Source: Nitzschia putrida (taxonomy: Eukaryota > Bacillariophyta > Bacillariophyceae > Bacillariales > Bacillariaceae). From it: DNA of 64,000 bases. The stretch spans positions 28,204 to 92,203 of the forward strand of contig BLYE01000191.1 of assembly GCA_016586335.1 (NCBI GenBank), in the 5' to 3' direction. Shown here in pieces: positions 1 to 10,110 of the stretch. The position numbers were made by a program, and so were the translations under genes. The first letter of the stretch is position 1. Each line of letters opens with the position of its first letter. The notes under the pieces are model-generated. The model ran no database searches. It worked only from the letters and a program-made list of their open reading frames with translations, and was not told where the DNA came from.

Positions 1-584
1 ACCGTCAATCCATGCAGTTGCTCTAGCATGGTAGTCCAAATAGGCACAATGGCTTCTTGTGACAGATTCAAATCCTGCGCGAGCGTTTCGGCAAAGGCAT
101 ATGGAGACAGGGGAACGGAGGGGTCCCATTGAATGTCTTCGTGGATAGTGATTCCATGGAGCATGAGACGAATAGAAATGGGTATTAGAGAAGAGGTCTT
201 TGCAGTAGTAGTAGTAGTTGCTGTTGTTGTTGCTGATCGACGGGTAGCATGGGCCTCCAGGACCGCCCAGAGTTGGGGACGCAATTGGTCTTCAGCAAGA
301 CGTTGCAGTTCCGCCGTCCAAACATCGACGCGGCCAGTAAAGTGTCGGACAGTGCGACCCATACCCATGACTTCGGCATCAGACAATATGGAATGTGCCA
401 AGTGTTGGACATTACGCTCGATGGCCTCATGAAGCGGTGCCGTCAAAGGAATGGGCCAGCAGGTGGGATCGAGTACGAGTGTTTCGATGACGCGGGTGGA
501 CTTGTCTTTTGAGGAAACATCCACTCGGATGGGAAACACAGAAGTGTCTATGCGTGCTTTGGGTGGTTGGAGTGATGCAGTTGT

Positions 585-619
<35 letters not shown>

Positions 620-656
620 TTGTTGCTGTTGCTGTTGCTGTGGAAGGGGCAGACAT
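1..656 (-). CDS. SNF5/SMARCB1-family chromatin remodelling subunit (partial, runs off left edge)
   Basis: An open frame runs on the minus strand from an ATG at 656 to the window edge, about 218 codons, so the C-terminus is missing. After a Thr/Ala repeat (residues about 6-30) comes a segment opening with FPIRVDV, then a second related segment from about residue 156 with LIPISIRLMLHG, DIQWDP and PYAFAETLAQDLNL. These match the paired repeats of the SNF5/INI1 domain, in which a strand pair is followed by a helix of the type FAExLxxDLxL. Family members are core subunits of SWI/SNF nucleosome remodellers in the nucleus. The start is the first ATG in the frame. The gene is divergent from the AFG1 gene, with 267 bp between the two ATGs. 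The family assignment is by eye; the exact complex is inference. Confidence 0.72.
581..641. repeat. Coding TTGCTG hexamer/trimer microsatellite
   Basis: About 60 bp of alternating TTG and CTG triplets on the plus strand. On the minus strand it encodes an alternating Thr-Ala tract at the N-terminus of the SNF5-like protein. A shorter related run at about 200-235 encodes a second Thr/Ala stretch in the same protein. Both are in frame and multiples of three, so length changes would not break the gene. Confidence 0.85.
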
Positions 657-923
657 GGTGAAGGATAACACAGCGAAGTATACCGTACTTTCGTAGAATG
701 GGTGGGCGTTGGAACCTGGTGGCAGTCGATCAATGACTAGTATGACCAAAGTAGTCGACTAACTCGACAAAATGTGATGGATTTCACAACAACTTTTTTT
801 CTCCTCATCCATCACCACGTCAGATCTCACAACAACACGAACTCGACCGGTCGGCAGTCGGCACTCTACGAGAACCGCTTTGTTGGATACACAAGATAGC
901 CAGTCTGCCATTGTCTCATCACC

Positions 924-2555
924 ATGATTTCCAGAGTCACAAGGCATACAGTATGCAATCTCGCTTCTCGTCGAGGATGGACAGCTGCTGTGACGAAACG
1001 TTCCTCCTTGCAAGGTCAAAGCGCCTCCATGAATGCTGTTTGGATGCGGCGATCCATGTCGTCGTCATCATCAGCTCCCCAAGGATTCGTTCAAGTACTA
1101 CAAGAAAAGGTTTCACTAGGAAGTTTGGAGGAAGATGCCGCTCAAATTCAAGTGGCCAAGCGATTGGGTCGGTTGCAAAAGGCCCTGGAAGGATATGACA
1201 ACGCCATTCTCTTTGAACCACCCAAACCTCCCACCCCACCACCAAAAGAGACTTCCGATTCTTCCGAGGAAGCAACTGCTACTCCCACTGCCACTGCCAA
1301 CAAGGACGACCAAGTAGAGGATCCAGAGTCCAAGGATTCTGCAAAGTCCAAAGAGAAAGAGGCAGAACCTGATTTGGTGCCCGAACCACCCAAGCTTCGC
1401 ATTCCTCGTGGGTTGTATGTGCATGGACCTGTCGGTACGGGCAAGACCATGCTTATGAATGCCTTTTACGAACAAGCTCCTGTCGACAAAAAGGCCCGAT
1501 TCCACTTTCATTCCTTTTTGGCGCAAGTCCATCAACAAATCCATCAACTCAAGCAACAAGATCTCAAACAAAAGGGCCGAAGCTACCGGATTGATACGTC
1601 CAAGGAAAACAATCCTATTTACAGGGTGGGGATGGAATTGAGTCAACAGTGGTCTTTGCTCTGTTTGGATGAGTTTCAAGTGACTGATATTGCGGATGCC
1701 GTGATTCTGTCCCAATTGTTTAGTGTTCTCTTTTTCAAGGGAACCGTCGTGGTGGCCACGTCCAATCGACCACCGCGCGATTTGTATGAAGGCGGATTGA
1801 ATCGAAGTTACTTTTTGCCATTTTTGGATCTATTGGAACACCATTGTATTGTACACAACATTGAGTCCACGGTGGATTATCGAAAGGCCTTGGCCAGTTG
1901 TACTAGTTTTTTTGGAACGACGACCGATATGGAACCGATTGTGGAGCAAGTGCGTATGGATATTGTGCAGGCGGACAGTGATGCTCCAACACCCATAGTC
2001 TTGCCAGTGGGCTTTCAACGATCTTTGACAGTGGAGCAAGCCTATAGTTCCGAGACTACAAATCTCCAAATGGGTCGCGTCGATTTCTTTGACATGTGTG
2101 ACAAAGATTTGGGTGCTCAAGACTATCGTGCCATTGGCCAAACCTTTGATATTGTATGCTTGGAAAATGTGGAAAAGATGGATTTGATTGGTCACAACAG
2201 AGCCCGTCGATTCATCACCTTGATTGATGAATTGTATGAAGCTCAATGCTGTTTGATTCTGTCTGCCGGCGAAGATATTCCTCCAGAGTCCATCGTCCAT
2301 TCCCCACTGGAACTGTTTGAAGCCAGCTATGGCAGACTGCCTGCCGAATTGAAAAACACCAAGGACGACGAAGATGGCGAACCAGCAACAGTATTGGGCA
2401 TTGATGTGGCAACCCAAGGTGGTACCGCCGTGGGTGCCTTGGCCAGTGTGCGTGAATTGGGATTTGCCTTTGAGCGTGCATCGAGTCGTATCGTCGAAAT
2501 GTGTTCACGATCCTGGTGGGCAAAGCGAATGCAAGAAAAGGGCTTGTCTATCTAA
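924..2555 (+). CDS. AFG1: AFG1-family mitochondrial AAA ATPase
   Basis: Encodes 543 residues with no visible intron. The N-terminus is rich in Arg, Ser and Thr and lacks acidic residues over about 50 residues, as expected of a mitochondrial presequence. A Pro/Glu/Ser-rich low-complexity insert follows (about residues 95-150). The Walker A motif GPVGTGKT lies near residue 168 and the Walker B LCLDEF near residue 246. VATSNRPPRDLYEGG and LNRSYFLPF follow, both highly characteristic of AFG1/LACE1. Yeast Afg1 and human AFG1L act in the mitochondrial matrix and inner membrane in turnover of respiratory-chain proteins. Start: first ATG in frame, giving the presequence. It converges on the RMI1-like gene with 170 bp between stops. 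The Pro/Glu insert before the ATPase core appears longer than in animal proteins. Confidence 0.93.
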   Translation: MISRVTRHTVCNLASRRGWTAAVTKRSSLQGQSASMNAVWMRRSMSSSSSAPQGFVQVLQEKVSLGSLEEDAAQIQVAKRLGRLQKALEGYDNAILFEPPKPPTPPPKETSDSSEEATATPTATANKDDQVEDPESKDSAKSKEKEAEPDLVPEPPKLRIPRGLYVHGPVGTGKTMLMNAFYEQAPVDKKARFHFHSFLAQVHQQIHQLKQQDLKQKGRSYRIDTSKENNPIYRVGMELSQQWSLLCLDEFQVTDIADAVILSQLFSVLFFKGTVVVATSNRPPRDLYEGGLNRSYFLPFLDLLEHHCIVHNIESTVDYRKALASCTSFFGTTTDMEPIVEQVRMDIVQADSDAPTPIVLPVGFQRSLTVEQAYSSETTNLQMGRVDFFDMCDKDLGAQDYRAIGQTFDIVCLENVEKMDLIGHNRARRFITLIDELYEAQCCLILSAGEDIPPESIVHSPLELFEASYGRLPAELKNTKDDEDGEPATVLGIDVATQGGTAVGALASVRELGFAFERASSRIVEMCSRSWWAKRMQEKGLSI

Positions 2556-2725
2556 CAAGTACGTTCGTGATGGATGGAGGAGAATGGAATGGATGGAGTG
2601 CCATAAGAGTGTACATACAAGGAAAGGATAACTCTAGGAGAGTGTGGCGGCATCTAGCATAGCAGTTGAATACTGTCTCTCTTGTAATGGTATCTCCCCG
2701 TACGTACAGTTTATCAGCAAAACTA

Positions 2726-4531
2726 TTAGGTGCTCGTTGGCTCCAAAATGAGAATCGGTCGTTTGACATCATCCAATGGATATGATGTTGTTGTTGATGA
2801 TGATGACGATGCCAACTCTTGTAGTGTCGGATACAATCTTGCCTTCCACACTTTGGGGCCTTGAAAAAATCTTTCCTTGATCCGTTCTCCGCCTTGATGG
2901 ACCAATTGCTGGGCACGGGCAGGATCTTTGCGACGCAATCCCCGCAGCGTGGCAGGTGATTCATCAAACAAGGGTTGCATACAGTTGGGATCCAATTTGC
3001 ATGCCAAATAGCGTCCAGGTCGACCAAAGGTAGCCGAAACGACAATTTCATACTGTTTGGAAGGCGTCTTGCCAATATGAAAATCCATTTGTCCTCCATG
3101 TTGTTCCAAACGAACGTTCCAAGACGTAGTTGTGGGAGGATTTTGTGATGCGGTTGGAGATTGTACTAGAATTTGGAGGATGGTAAAGATGGCATCCAAT
3201 TCCAACGGTGCGGTTGTTGGAGATGCATTGGCTCCCGTGATACTTTGGTATGGATTGGAAGAAGCGAGACTGGCAGAACCGTGCCTTGTCATCTCGAGAG
3301 GAGTTGTTTGTATGGGTGTCGTCGCCGTAGAAGTGGTCGCAGCAGAAGATCTGTGGTAAGGATTGGAGGATGTAGATGCTATAGTGGTCATTGGTTCGGG
3401 AGCCGGAGCGGGTGTGGATCGAACCGACCCTATTTCTGTACTGGACGAGGTGTATGGATTGCTGCTGTTCGCTTGAGGGGCTTCATTCCGCTGCTGTGGT
3501 ACCGAGATGGCAGTCGGAATAGATGTTGCCGTGGGTGTTGGCAGTCGAGGAGGGGTATGGAACAAGGAATCATTGTCAAGGTCTGAACCGTTCGTCGTGA
3601 TGACATTGGAGATGTACGGGTGGTTGGAAGGAGTCGCTTGTGCCGCTGGAGCACTCTCACCAGGTACTGTATTCCTGGTTCCATATGGATTTTGGGTATC
3701 CGAATGACTGTTGGCTCCACTTGGCATATTAGTGGATGAGATTGGCTGTGTGGATGCCATGGGTGCTCTCGCTGCTGCTGCTGCTGGAGTGGGTGCCGGC
3801 TCTTGAGGAAGCACCACCACAACCGGCAGAGCTGCTGGTAGCTGCAGTGCAGGGGCATCATTTGCATTTCCATTTGCTTCTACGATCGTAGCATCTGTCT
3901 GATCATACGTCTCATCTTCTTCTTGCTCGACATTGTTTGTGTCTTCCCCAATCAAGGCCCGAATGGTGGCATCTACCCCAACACCTGCACGTTTTTGTTC
4001 TCGTTCCTTGGTACGACGTTCCTGTTGTACCAACGACGCTACGGCTCCTCCCAACACCAAGGTATTGCCACCTTGTAACAGCCACACTCCATGTCTCTGA
4101 CGGAGAGGACCTTGTAAAACAAGCTTTCCACCCGGTTGCAAGGACGACAAATTGGGAATGGTCGTCAGTGTCAGGGCCACCTGTGTGTGATGTGGCGCCG
4201 TGGTTGGGCCTGTACAGAGAAACAGCTTGAAACAGGCATCGACTGGGGGTACGGTCGTCAGCCGTTGTTCGGAAGAGAGGGAGACAGGAAACTTTTCTTC
4301 TACTTGACAAAAGATGGGACCTTGGTGGGATGTCCAGTCTGCTGCCGAGGATGGCGGCGTGGAAGCCACTTGACGAATGTCGGCATGCAATACTTGATGC
4401 AACACTTGTTGTGTGGAAACTTCGGAAATGGAAGATTGACAGGCCTCTAACCAATCATCGGATATTTGGACGCCTAGTGTATCTTTTAGCTCCTGCTGTA
4501 TATTGTTGTTAGAATTGACGACCATTGTCAT
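2726..4531 (-). CDS. RMI1: RMI1-like protein (RecQ-Topo III complex OB-fold subunit)
   Basis: About 601 residues from the ATG at 4531; the frame stays open upstream to 4603 but has no other ATG. Residues about 15-55 carry SDDWLEACQ and VLHADIRQ, matching the three-helix N-terminal region of RMI1. Then comes an OB-fold with KLVLQGPLRQRHGVWLL and NTLVLGGAVASLV, close to the RMI1 hallmark in which a buried strand is followed by LGGxV. A long Ser/Thr/Pro/Asn-rich linker follows. The C-terminal 130 residues look folded (WNVRLEQHGG, VSATFGRPGRYLACKL) and may be a second module. RMI1 stabilises Topo III with BLM-type RecQ helicases to dissolve double Holliday junctions. The gene is divergent from an exonuclease gene, with about 200 bp between the ATGs. 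Confidence 0.78.
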   Translation of the reverse strand: MTMVVNSNNNIQQELKDTLGVQISDDWLEACQSSISEVSTQQVLHQVLHADIRQVASTPPSSAADWTSHQGPIFCQVEEKFPVSLSSEQRLTTVPPVDACFKLFLCTGPTTAPHHTQVALTLTTIPNLSSLQPGGKLVLQGPLRQRHGVWLLQGGNTLVLGGAVASLVQQERRTKEREQKRAGVGVDATIRALIGEDTNNVEQEEDETYDQTDATIVEANGNANDAPALQLPAALPVVVVLPQEPAPTPAAAAARAPMASTQPISSTNMPSGANSHSDTQNPYGTRNTVPGESAPAAQATPSNHPYISNVITTNGSDLDNDSLFHTPPRLPTPTATSIPTAISVPQQRNEAPQANSSNPYTSSSTEIGSVRSTPAPAPEPMTTIASTSSNPYHRSSAATTSTATTPIQTTPLEMTRHGSASLASSNPYQSITGANASPTTAPLELDAIFTILQILVQSPTASQNPPTTTSWNVRLEQHGGQMDFHIGKTPSKQYEIVVSATFGRPGRYLACKLDPNCMQPLFDESPATLRGLRRKDPARAQQLVHQGGERIKERFFQGPKVWKARLYPTLQELASSSSSTTTSYPLDDVKRPILILEPTST

Positions 4532-4732
4532 TGTCGGCTCGAACAATGTGGTTGTGGTTGTGGTTGTGGTTGTGGGTGGAGGTGGTCGTCGTGTCACAGT
4601 CAATCGAGTCGTATTTGAGTCGACCGAGTCATCTGTCCTGGATCAACGTGGTCGACGGCTGCCACTCATCTCATGCCACTACCAGGTACTCACATCTTCT
4701 TGGACACGTGTTTCCTTCAAGAAGTTTCTAGA

Positions 4733-6520
4733 ATGTCGGCTTCATCCCCTCGATGTAGTTTGGAAGAATTACGACGTGCTGCAGGATCATCATCCTTGCA
4801 ACGGCTTCAAGCAGCCGTGGAATCTGGATGGACAGCTTCCGAGATGGATACTGCTGAGACCAATGTTAATGGCGTTTCTTGCATCACCAAAACACCACTT
4901 CACATGGCCTGTTGGAAAGGAGCCTTGTCCAATGTACAATATTTGATTGAAACGGTCGGTTGTGATCTGCAAGTCTACAGTACAGCACGTCATAGTTATG
5001 GAAAAACGCCTATTTTCTTTGCGCTGACCCAATCGCGTGTCGATGTTGTCCAATACCTCTTGACCAAACCTAATCTCAATGTTTCCATTGTCAACAACAA
5101 GGGACAGTCTGTCTTGAGTATTGCCGCGTCACATGAAATGCCTGATTCCGTAATGAAACGAATCCAAGCGTTGGAACAACCACAACATACCGATTGGTGG
5201 AATTTTCGCCAAACCCATTCGGATGGATTGGTGTATGGGGATCTGGACCCGAGATTCTTAGAACGCCCCTTGTTGCCGCCCGATGTTGTGACGCCCTATG
5301 CCGTCAATCCAACCAGTGCACAGACACGCAAAGGGAATTTTGCCCGACACAATCCACAGGTAGTAGCGGCGGCGGCAGCAGCAACCGAGCCGTCAACCTC
5401 GACGAAAGTAACTACACGTCCTCGTTCCAAAACCAAAAAGAAGGATACCAAACACACACCAGCACCGTCTCCGGAACAACTCGAGCAGGCGTGGGGTGAA
5501 CTAGAGCAGCAGTTAGATTCCGTTCCTTTGCTACTGAAATTTCTTTCCCTATGTAATCAGCAACGTCGACCTTGGGTCCAAGAAACCTATCAACGACTAC
5601 TATCCCTTCATGACGGGTCCACGACGGATTTGCAGAGACGCTTGGAACAAGTAATGCAACAAGAGTGTTCGTCACCTGAACAATCCAAGCTCTTGGCAAA
5701 ATTACTGGAGCGGGGTACGTCGTCATCGTCGGAGAGCAAGAAGGAACGACAAGAGTCTGGTCTTGGATCGTCGGACCAGAACAAAGTTACGGAGCAACAT
5801 CATCCGTGGAACAAGACGCGAGAAACGTTCCAATCCACTGTCGTACAAGAGGCCTGTCAAACCTTTGGTTTGTTTCCTTCTTTGGATTGGAAAACCCTTT
5901 GCAATACTTCTTTGCAAACACCACCAACAGAACTGCGCTTTCCACATTCTCCAAAGTGGGTGGATTCAGTTCCACAAATCGAGGCTATGCAAGAATCGTT
6001 GGCCCAGGAGCCGATCGTAGCCATGGATACAGAATGGACGACAAGAGAGGATGGGACCATTGCCGTTGCGCTCATACAGTTGGCCATTTTGTCCAAATAC
6101 CATTCATCTGGTGGTGTCGACGTCTGGATTGTGGATGCTTTGGTATCAGATCCAATGTTCCAGCAGCGAGCCAAAGATTGGATGCAACAATGGTTGGAGT
6201 CTCCCGTGGTTCTTGTGGGGTTTGCAATGAACCAAGATTTGGTCTATCTCCAGAACTGGTGTAACCCACAAGGGTTATCACCTTCCCCCCGATGCACGCT
6301 TCTAGATATACAATGGCTCATGGTGGGTGAGGGTGAATCCAAGACGGGATCGTTGCCTTCCCTCAAGGCTTGTGTGGAGCGATACTCAAACGTTCCCCTA
6401 TCCAAAGAGCAACAATGCTCCGAGTGGGGAACACGACCTTTATCTCAAGAACAAGTGGACTATGCCGCGTTGGATGCTGTCGTTTTGCTCTATCTACTTG
6501 CGTCTTATTTGGAAGCATGA
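4733..6520 (+). CDS. Ankyrin-repeat protein with DEDDy 3'-5' exonuclease domain (WRN/EXD type)
   Basis: About 595 residues from the ATG at 4733; an in-frame ATG at 4673 would add 20 residues. Residues about 45-150 hold ankyrin-type repeats (TPLHMACWKG, TPIFFALTQSRVDVVQYLL, SVLSIAASHEMP). A Lys/Ser/Glu-rich linker follows. The C-terminal 170 residues form a DnaQ-fold exonuclease with all DEDDy elements: AMDTEW near residue 432, GFAMNQDLVYL, and QVDYAALDAVVLLYL with the catalytic Tyr and last Asp. Closest families are WRN exonuclease, plant WEX and EXD/Mut-7. The substrate cannot be told from sequence; WRN-like enzymes trim DNA and Mut-7/EXD3 enzymes trim RNA. Divergent with the RMI1-like gene and convergent with the arrestin gene. 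Confidence 0.85.
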   Translation: MSASSPRCSLEELRRAAGSSSLQRLQAAVESGWTASEMDTAETNVNGVSCITKTPLHMACWKGALSNVQYLIETVGCDLQVYSTARHSYGKTPIFFALTQSRVDVVQYLLTKPNLNVSIVNNKGQSVLSIAASHEMPDSVMKRIQALEQPQHTDWWNFRQTHSDGLVYGDLDPRFLERPLLPPDVVTPYAVNPTSAQTRKGNFARHNPQVVAAAAAATEPSTSTKVTTRPRSKTKKKDTKHTPAPSPEQLEQAWGELEQQLDSVPLLLKFLSLCNQQRRPWVQETYQRLLSLHDGSTTDLQRRLEQVMQQECSSPEQSKLLAKLLERGTSSSSESKKERQESGLGSSDQNKVTEQHHPWNKTRETFQSTVVQEACQTFGLFPSLDWKTLCNTSLQTPPTELRFPHSPKWVDSVPQIEAMQESLAQEPIVAMDTEWTTREDGTIAVALIQLAILSKYHSSGGVDVWIVDALVSDPMFQQRAKDWMQQWLESPVVLVGFAMNQDLVYLQNWCNPQGLSPSPRCTLLDIQWLMVGEGESKTGSLPSLKACVERYSNVPLSKEQQCSEWGTRPLSQEQVDYAALDAVVLLYLLASYLEA

Positions 6521-6585
6521 TGATAATTTCAATCTATTATTGCCTAGTACATTCTTTCAACAGCTATTTAACTTGCGTTGACAAT

Positions 6586-8544
6586 CTACCTTGAGGACAA
6601 AGCATCCTCAAAGAATCGTTCAGTGATCACAGACTCCCAGTCGCTCAATTCATTTTGAATAAGCAAATGGTTGGCAGGTAAATCACGACAATATGGCAAC
6701 AGTGTTTCGACCATGTTGGGACGGAAAAACCCAGAAGTTGGCTCCAGTGCAGCGGCACAGTGTTCGCAGGTAAAGGTTTTGTATTGCGCCATGTGTTTGG
6801 CAAGCAAGTTGGCTACTTTCACTTGAGAGGACATGTTCACATGACCAATGATACAACGGAACTCGGTAGGGGTGAGCTGTCGAAAGAGTTCTCGGTATTC
6901 TGCCTCGCGCATTTTTGTTGTAAAGATGCCATAGTCTTGAATAGAGCCGTTCAGTTCCCGCAAGAGGAGTTCCAACCGTGCAGCTTCAGGGCCTCGAGAT
7001 TGTGGGGTGGGAGGACCCAACCTAGAGGAAGGTTGAGGCCGTTGTGGCGATCCACTGTACATTTGATATGGAGCATACCCCATACCACCTCCGCGATCCG
7101 ACTCTGGACTTTGAGCTTGAGGCGACGACGATGTGTACCTTGCCAAATCGGATTCCACCGATTCTTCATCCGATGAGTTTGCGTAAATCATGGACTCCGT
7201 TGGTGCCGTAGGCATTGGAATTGGTGGGAAGAGGTACTTGTCAGGGTTAGACGGTAGGACACTGTCGGCAGACAACTGGATGGGGTTGTACAAAGGTACT
7301 TCCTCCGGTTCGGAGGGCCCAATTTCACGGCCCAAGAGGACAGCATCAGCTATTGGAACAAAACTTGCTCGAGATCCCACCTCGATAGTGGTATCGGTAT
7401 CCGACGAGTCATCCTCGGCAATCACCGTCGAAATATGGCCAGGTGACTGCGGCATTACCAATTCTTCATCCCTATCCTTGTGGCCAATGACAATTGGAAT
7501 CTTGATGAAAGGATTCTCCACAAGGGCACCCGTAAAGAACGTAACTTTGACGTAGTGTGACACTTCAATGAGGTTGCCGCTGTAACTATCTTTCGCCGTG
7601 GGTGGGATGACAATCTCGAGATGATTGTCTCGGGACAAAAGGGCATCGTAGATGTATTGGTAGGTAGCTTCCTTGTCAGGCTCAGTGCCTTTCCGGATAC
7701 TTCTACGCACATCAGCCCTTGGGAGTTCCGTTCGCTTTTGCAATCCTGGAAGGTTGAGGTCATCTATTTTGCAGAGATCGACCTTGTTCACACCTTGTAC
7801 TCCCTTGACTTCGTAGGTGACAAGTTCGACCAATTTGACACGGACACGACTCAACGCAATCGAGGCTTTGTTGCGACTGGCAAGGGCGATACGAAGGACG
7901 TTTCCTTTTCCAACTCTGGTATTCTCTGCACTGGCCCCAACTGACAAGAATCCCTTGTTAAGAACACCCATCGTCTTGAGGTTGTGGGTTACAGGCTCCA
8001 CCAGACAAGGAACCACATCGTTCTTCAGAGGAGCCGCTTGCACTAGAAACTTTTGGTGGGTTTTGTAGTTTCCAAACTCTACTTGAAGATAATAGGAGAT
8101 TCTGGCAAGATAGTGTGAACCAAACGAGCCTCCACCCACTTGAAAACTGGACGGGAGTGATGACGGGAGTGCAAAATTGAAGGGGAGCGTGTAGACACCA
8201 GGGCGAATCTTTTCTCCCGCTGCGTCTCGCAGTTTGGCAATGGCTCGGGCCATGACCTTCTCATCTTGTGAAGAATTCTTAGATCGAGTGGGAGGGAAGT
8301 AGGTACTCTCGGTTCCAATGAAATGCAAAACCACATCGGTGGGCTTGAGTCTTTTCTTGACAGTCAGCACAACACTGCCTCGCAATGGAGTTCCAGCGAC
8401 CACAGCTACACACCATCATAGGAAATGAAACCGAAATGAGAAACGCACAACACAGTCACAGCCACTTTTGACAACTCGGAAGAATGAATACGTACGATCA
8501 TCGCCACTGTCAATTTGAATGTCAATACTGAACTTTTGTCCCAT
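6586..8544 (-). CDS. Arrestin-domain protein with C-terminal Cys-containing module
   Basis: Two exons: 8544..8496, then a 90 bp GT..AG intron, then 8405..6586, giving about 622 residues. The 49 bp first exon is needed because it supplies the first arrestin strand (MGQKFSIDIQID), continued as PVVAGTPLRGSVVLTV after splicing. The N-terminal domain is typical of alpha-arrestins (LPFNFALPSSLPSSFQ, YYLQVEF). A second arrestin-like domain follows (NHLEIVIPPTAKDSYSGNLIEVSHYVK, split here as NHLEIVIPPTAKDSY and LIEVSHYVKVTFF). The last 130 residues are not arrestin: they contain TCEHCAAAL, NMVETLLPYC and a helical NELSDWESVITERFFED. I do not recognise this module. Alpha-arrestins usually adapt membrane cargo for sorting; the role here is inference. 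Confidence 0.82.
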
Positions 8545-9042
8545 GGTCAAAGAACAAAACCTGTAGGGTGGGTGTCAACTAGAATGCAAAGAATTTTGTC
8601 AGAGAACAATTTCACAAGCTCAACGACTTGTTGGCATGGTACATACAAGGAGATAGATATCTAGGGTTGTTTCAATAAATTCTTGCAGAGTGTCCAAACG
8701 GATCCGGTGGAAAATTGTGTACCGGTCTCGATGGTGTTGTGGTCGTTGTCACAGCAGGTCCCAGATCCCAGATCGTAATTTTGGCCATCCTCGAGACATT
8801 TGGTGGGTTTGTTGTGTTTACGAAGGAACGTTACCAGGACCGTTTTGTCGCCATCCGAGTAAGTCGTGGTGATGGGTGTGAGCCAGTTTCGGAGTCGGCC
8901 GAGTCGTACATTAGCGAGTGGTCGAGAGGATCCTGGCGGTGGCAGCTGGACGGCTGCCAACAACAACTTCGCTTTCCCAACACCGTTCCATCACTATCAC
9001 GAGAAATCTTCCTTCCTTGCTTGTACCACTCCACTTCCAAAA
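8545..9042. other. Divergent intergenic region, arrestin / HAD-like genes
   Basis: About 500 bp between two divergent start codons, so it should contain both promoters. I see no RNA gene, long repeat or inverted repeat. The frame of the HAD-like gene stays open back to 8866, but that part lacks any family resemblance and is treated as leader. Confidence 0.5.
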
Positions 9043-10110
9043 ATGATATCCGGAACAACACCCCGCATACTCTTCACAAGAACTCTACTACAAGCCTCTT
9101 CACCTTCTTCTTGGAGACTATGTAACCGCCGTGCTTTGAGTTATAGTCGCATGTTGGATATGGGTGGTATGCCCAGTGCAGGCAACGACAACACATTGAT
9201 CCGTACCGTCAATGCTTCCAAAAATTCCAAGTTACAAGCTGTGGCCTTTGATTTTGAACTCTTGACAAAATCCTTTGATCAAGCCAAACAAGAAGAAACT
9301 CAAAAAGCCACTACTACCACTACCACAACAACATCTTCCAATGTTTCGGCTTCTTCGGTCGCCCCGGATTTGGATGCGGTACAACAGGTCGCGTCGTTGC
9401 TCAAGGTAGATGTGGATACGGGTCGTGAGACTGCTTCTTCTACTCCTCCCAAAAAGGCAGCAGCAACAACAGCAACAGCCGCCGCCACTTCTACTCCTCC
9501 GGGACAAGATATCCGTGCCAAATACGCTTCCAAACTCAAGGGAGGCTTGGCTGGCATTGAATTGGCCAAATCCCAAGTCGAGGCAGCCTTGCAAGGAGGA
9601 GATGCCGCAGGACACTTGGCAGCACGCCAAATGGCAATTAAAGATACAGCGGCTAGTCCTACCAAATGGATGGCCTTGACGGGAACTGGCAAACTGTTGT
9701 CGTATTTGACACATCGGAGTATCCATATTGCCTTGTTGCCGTCTACACTCAAGAAACCAGAATCACAACAACAAGAACAAAAGTATATGAACGACTTTCC
9801 TCGACAACTCAAGGGTGCTATTATTGAAACCGTCCTCCATCCGGAAGATGGCAAAGACACGGAGGATTTGTTGCGACGGGGACTCGTGGAGCATTGGAAC
9901 ATTTCTCCCAACCATATTTTGGTTGTGAGCGACAAGGATGACTATCTCAAGGCTGCCAAGGATTTGGGTATGTTGACGTGTCGGTTCCGACCCAACAAGG
10001 GGCGACGAGGCAATATTACGGCACACTACAATACGGCGACGATTCCGGATGTACAAGAAGTGGTCAATGAGATCAATGGAATTTCCTTTAATGCAGTTCT
10101 TAATCGATAG
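9043..10110 (+). CDS. HAD-like protein with degenerate active site, probably organellar
   Basis: About 355 residues from the ATG at 9043; an in-frame ATG at 8866 would add 59 residues. The N-terminus is rich in Arg, Ser and Thr (RILFTRTLLQASSPSSWRLC), like a mitochondrial or plastid presequence. AVAFDFELL matches the position of HAD motif I but has D-F-E instead of the catalytic DxD. ILVVSDKDDYLKAAKDLGM matches the motif IV region, where a glycine-aspartate signal precedes an Ala-rich helix. In between is a helical cap-like segment after a Thr/Ala low-complexity stretch. Because the second motif I Asp is missing, phosphatase activity is doubtful. Such proteins are often annotated as uncharacterised HAD-like in algae; function is unknown. 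Confidence 0.6.
   Translation: MISGTTPRILFTRTLLQASSPSSWRLCNRRALSYSRMLDMGGMPSAGNDNTLIRTVNASKNSKLQAVAFDFELLTKSFDQAKQEETQKATTTTTTTTSSNVSASSVAPDLDAVQQVASLLKVDVDTGRETASSTPPKKAAATTATAAATSTPPGQDIRAKYASKLKGGLAGIELAKSQVEAALQGGDAAGHLAARQMAIKDTAASPTKWMALTGTGKLLSYLTHRSIHIALLPSTLKKPESQQQEQKYMNDFPRQLKGAIIETVLHPEDGKDTEDLLRRGLVEHWNISPNHILVVSDKDDYLKAAKDLGMLTCRFRPNKGRRGNITAHYNTATIPDVQEVVNEINGISFNAVLNR

Noticed and set aside
1116..1715. 199-codon minus-strand frame inside AFG1
   Set aside because: Antisense of a clearly conserved ATPase; composition follows the opposite strand and no domain is visible.
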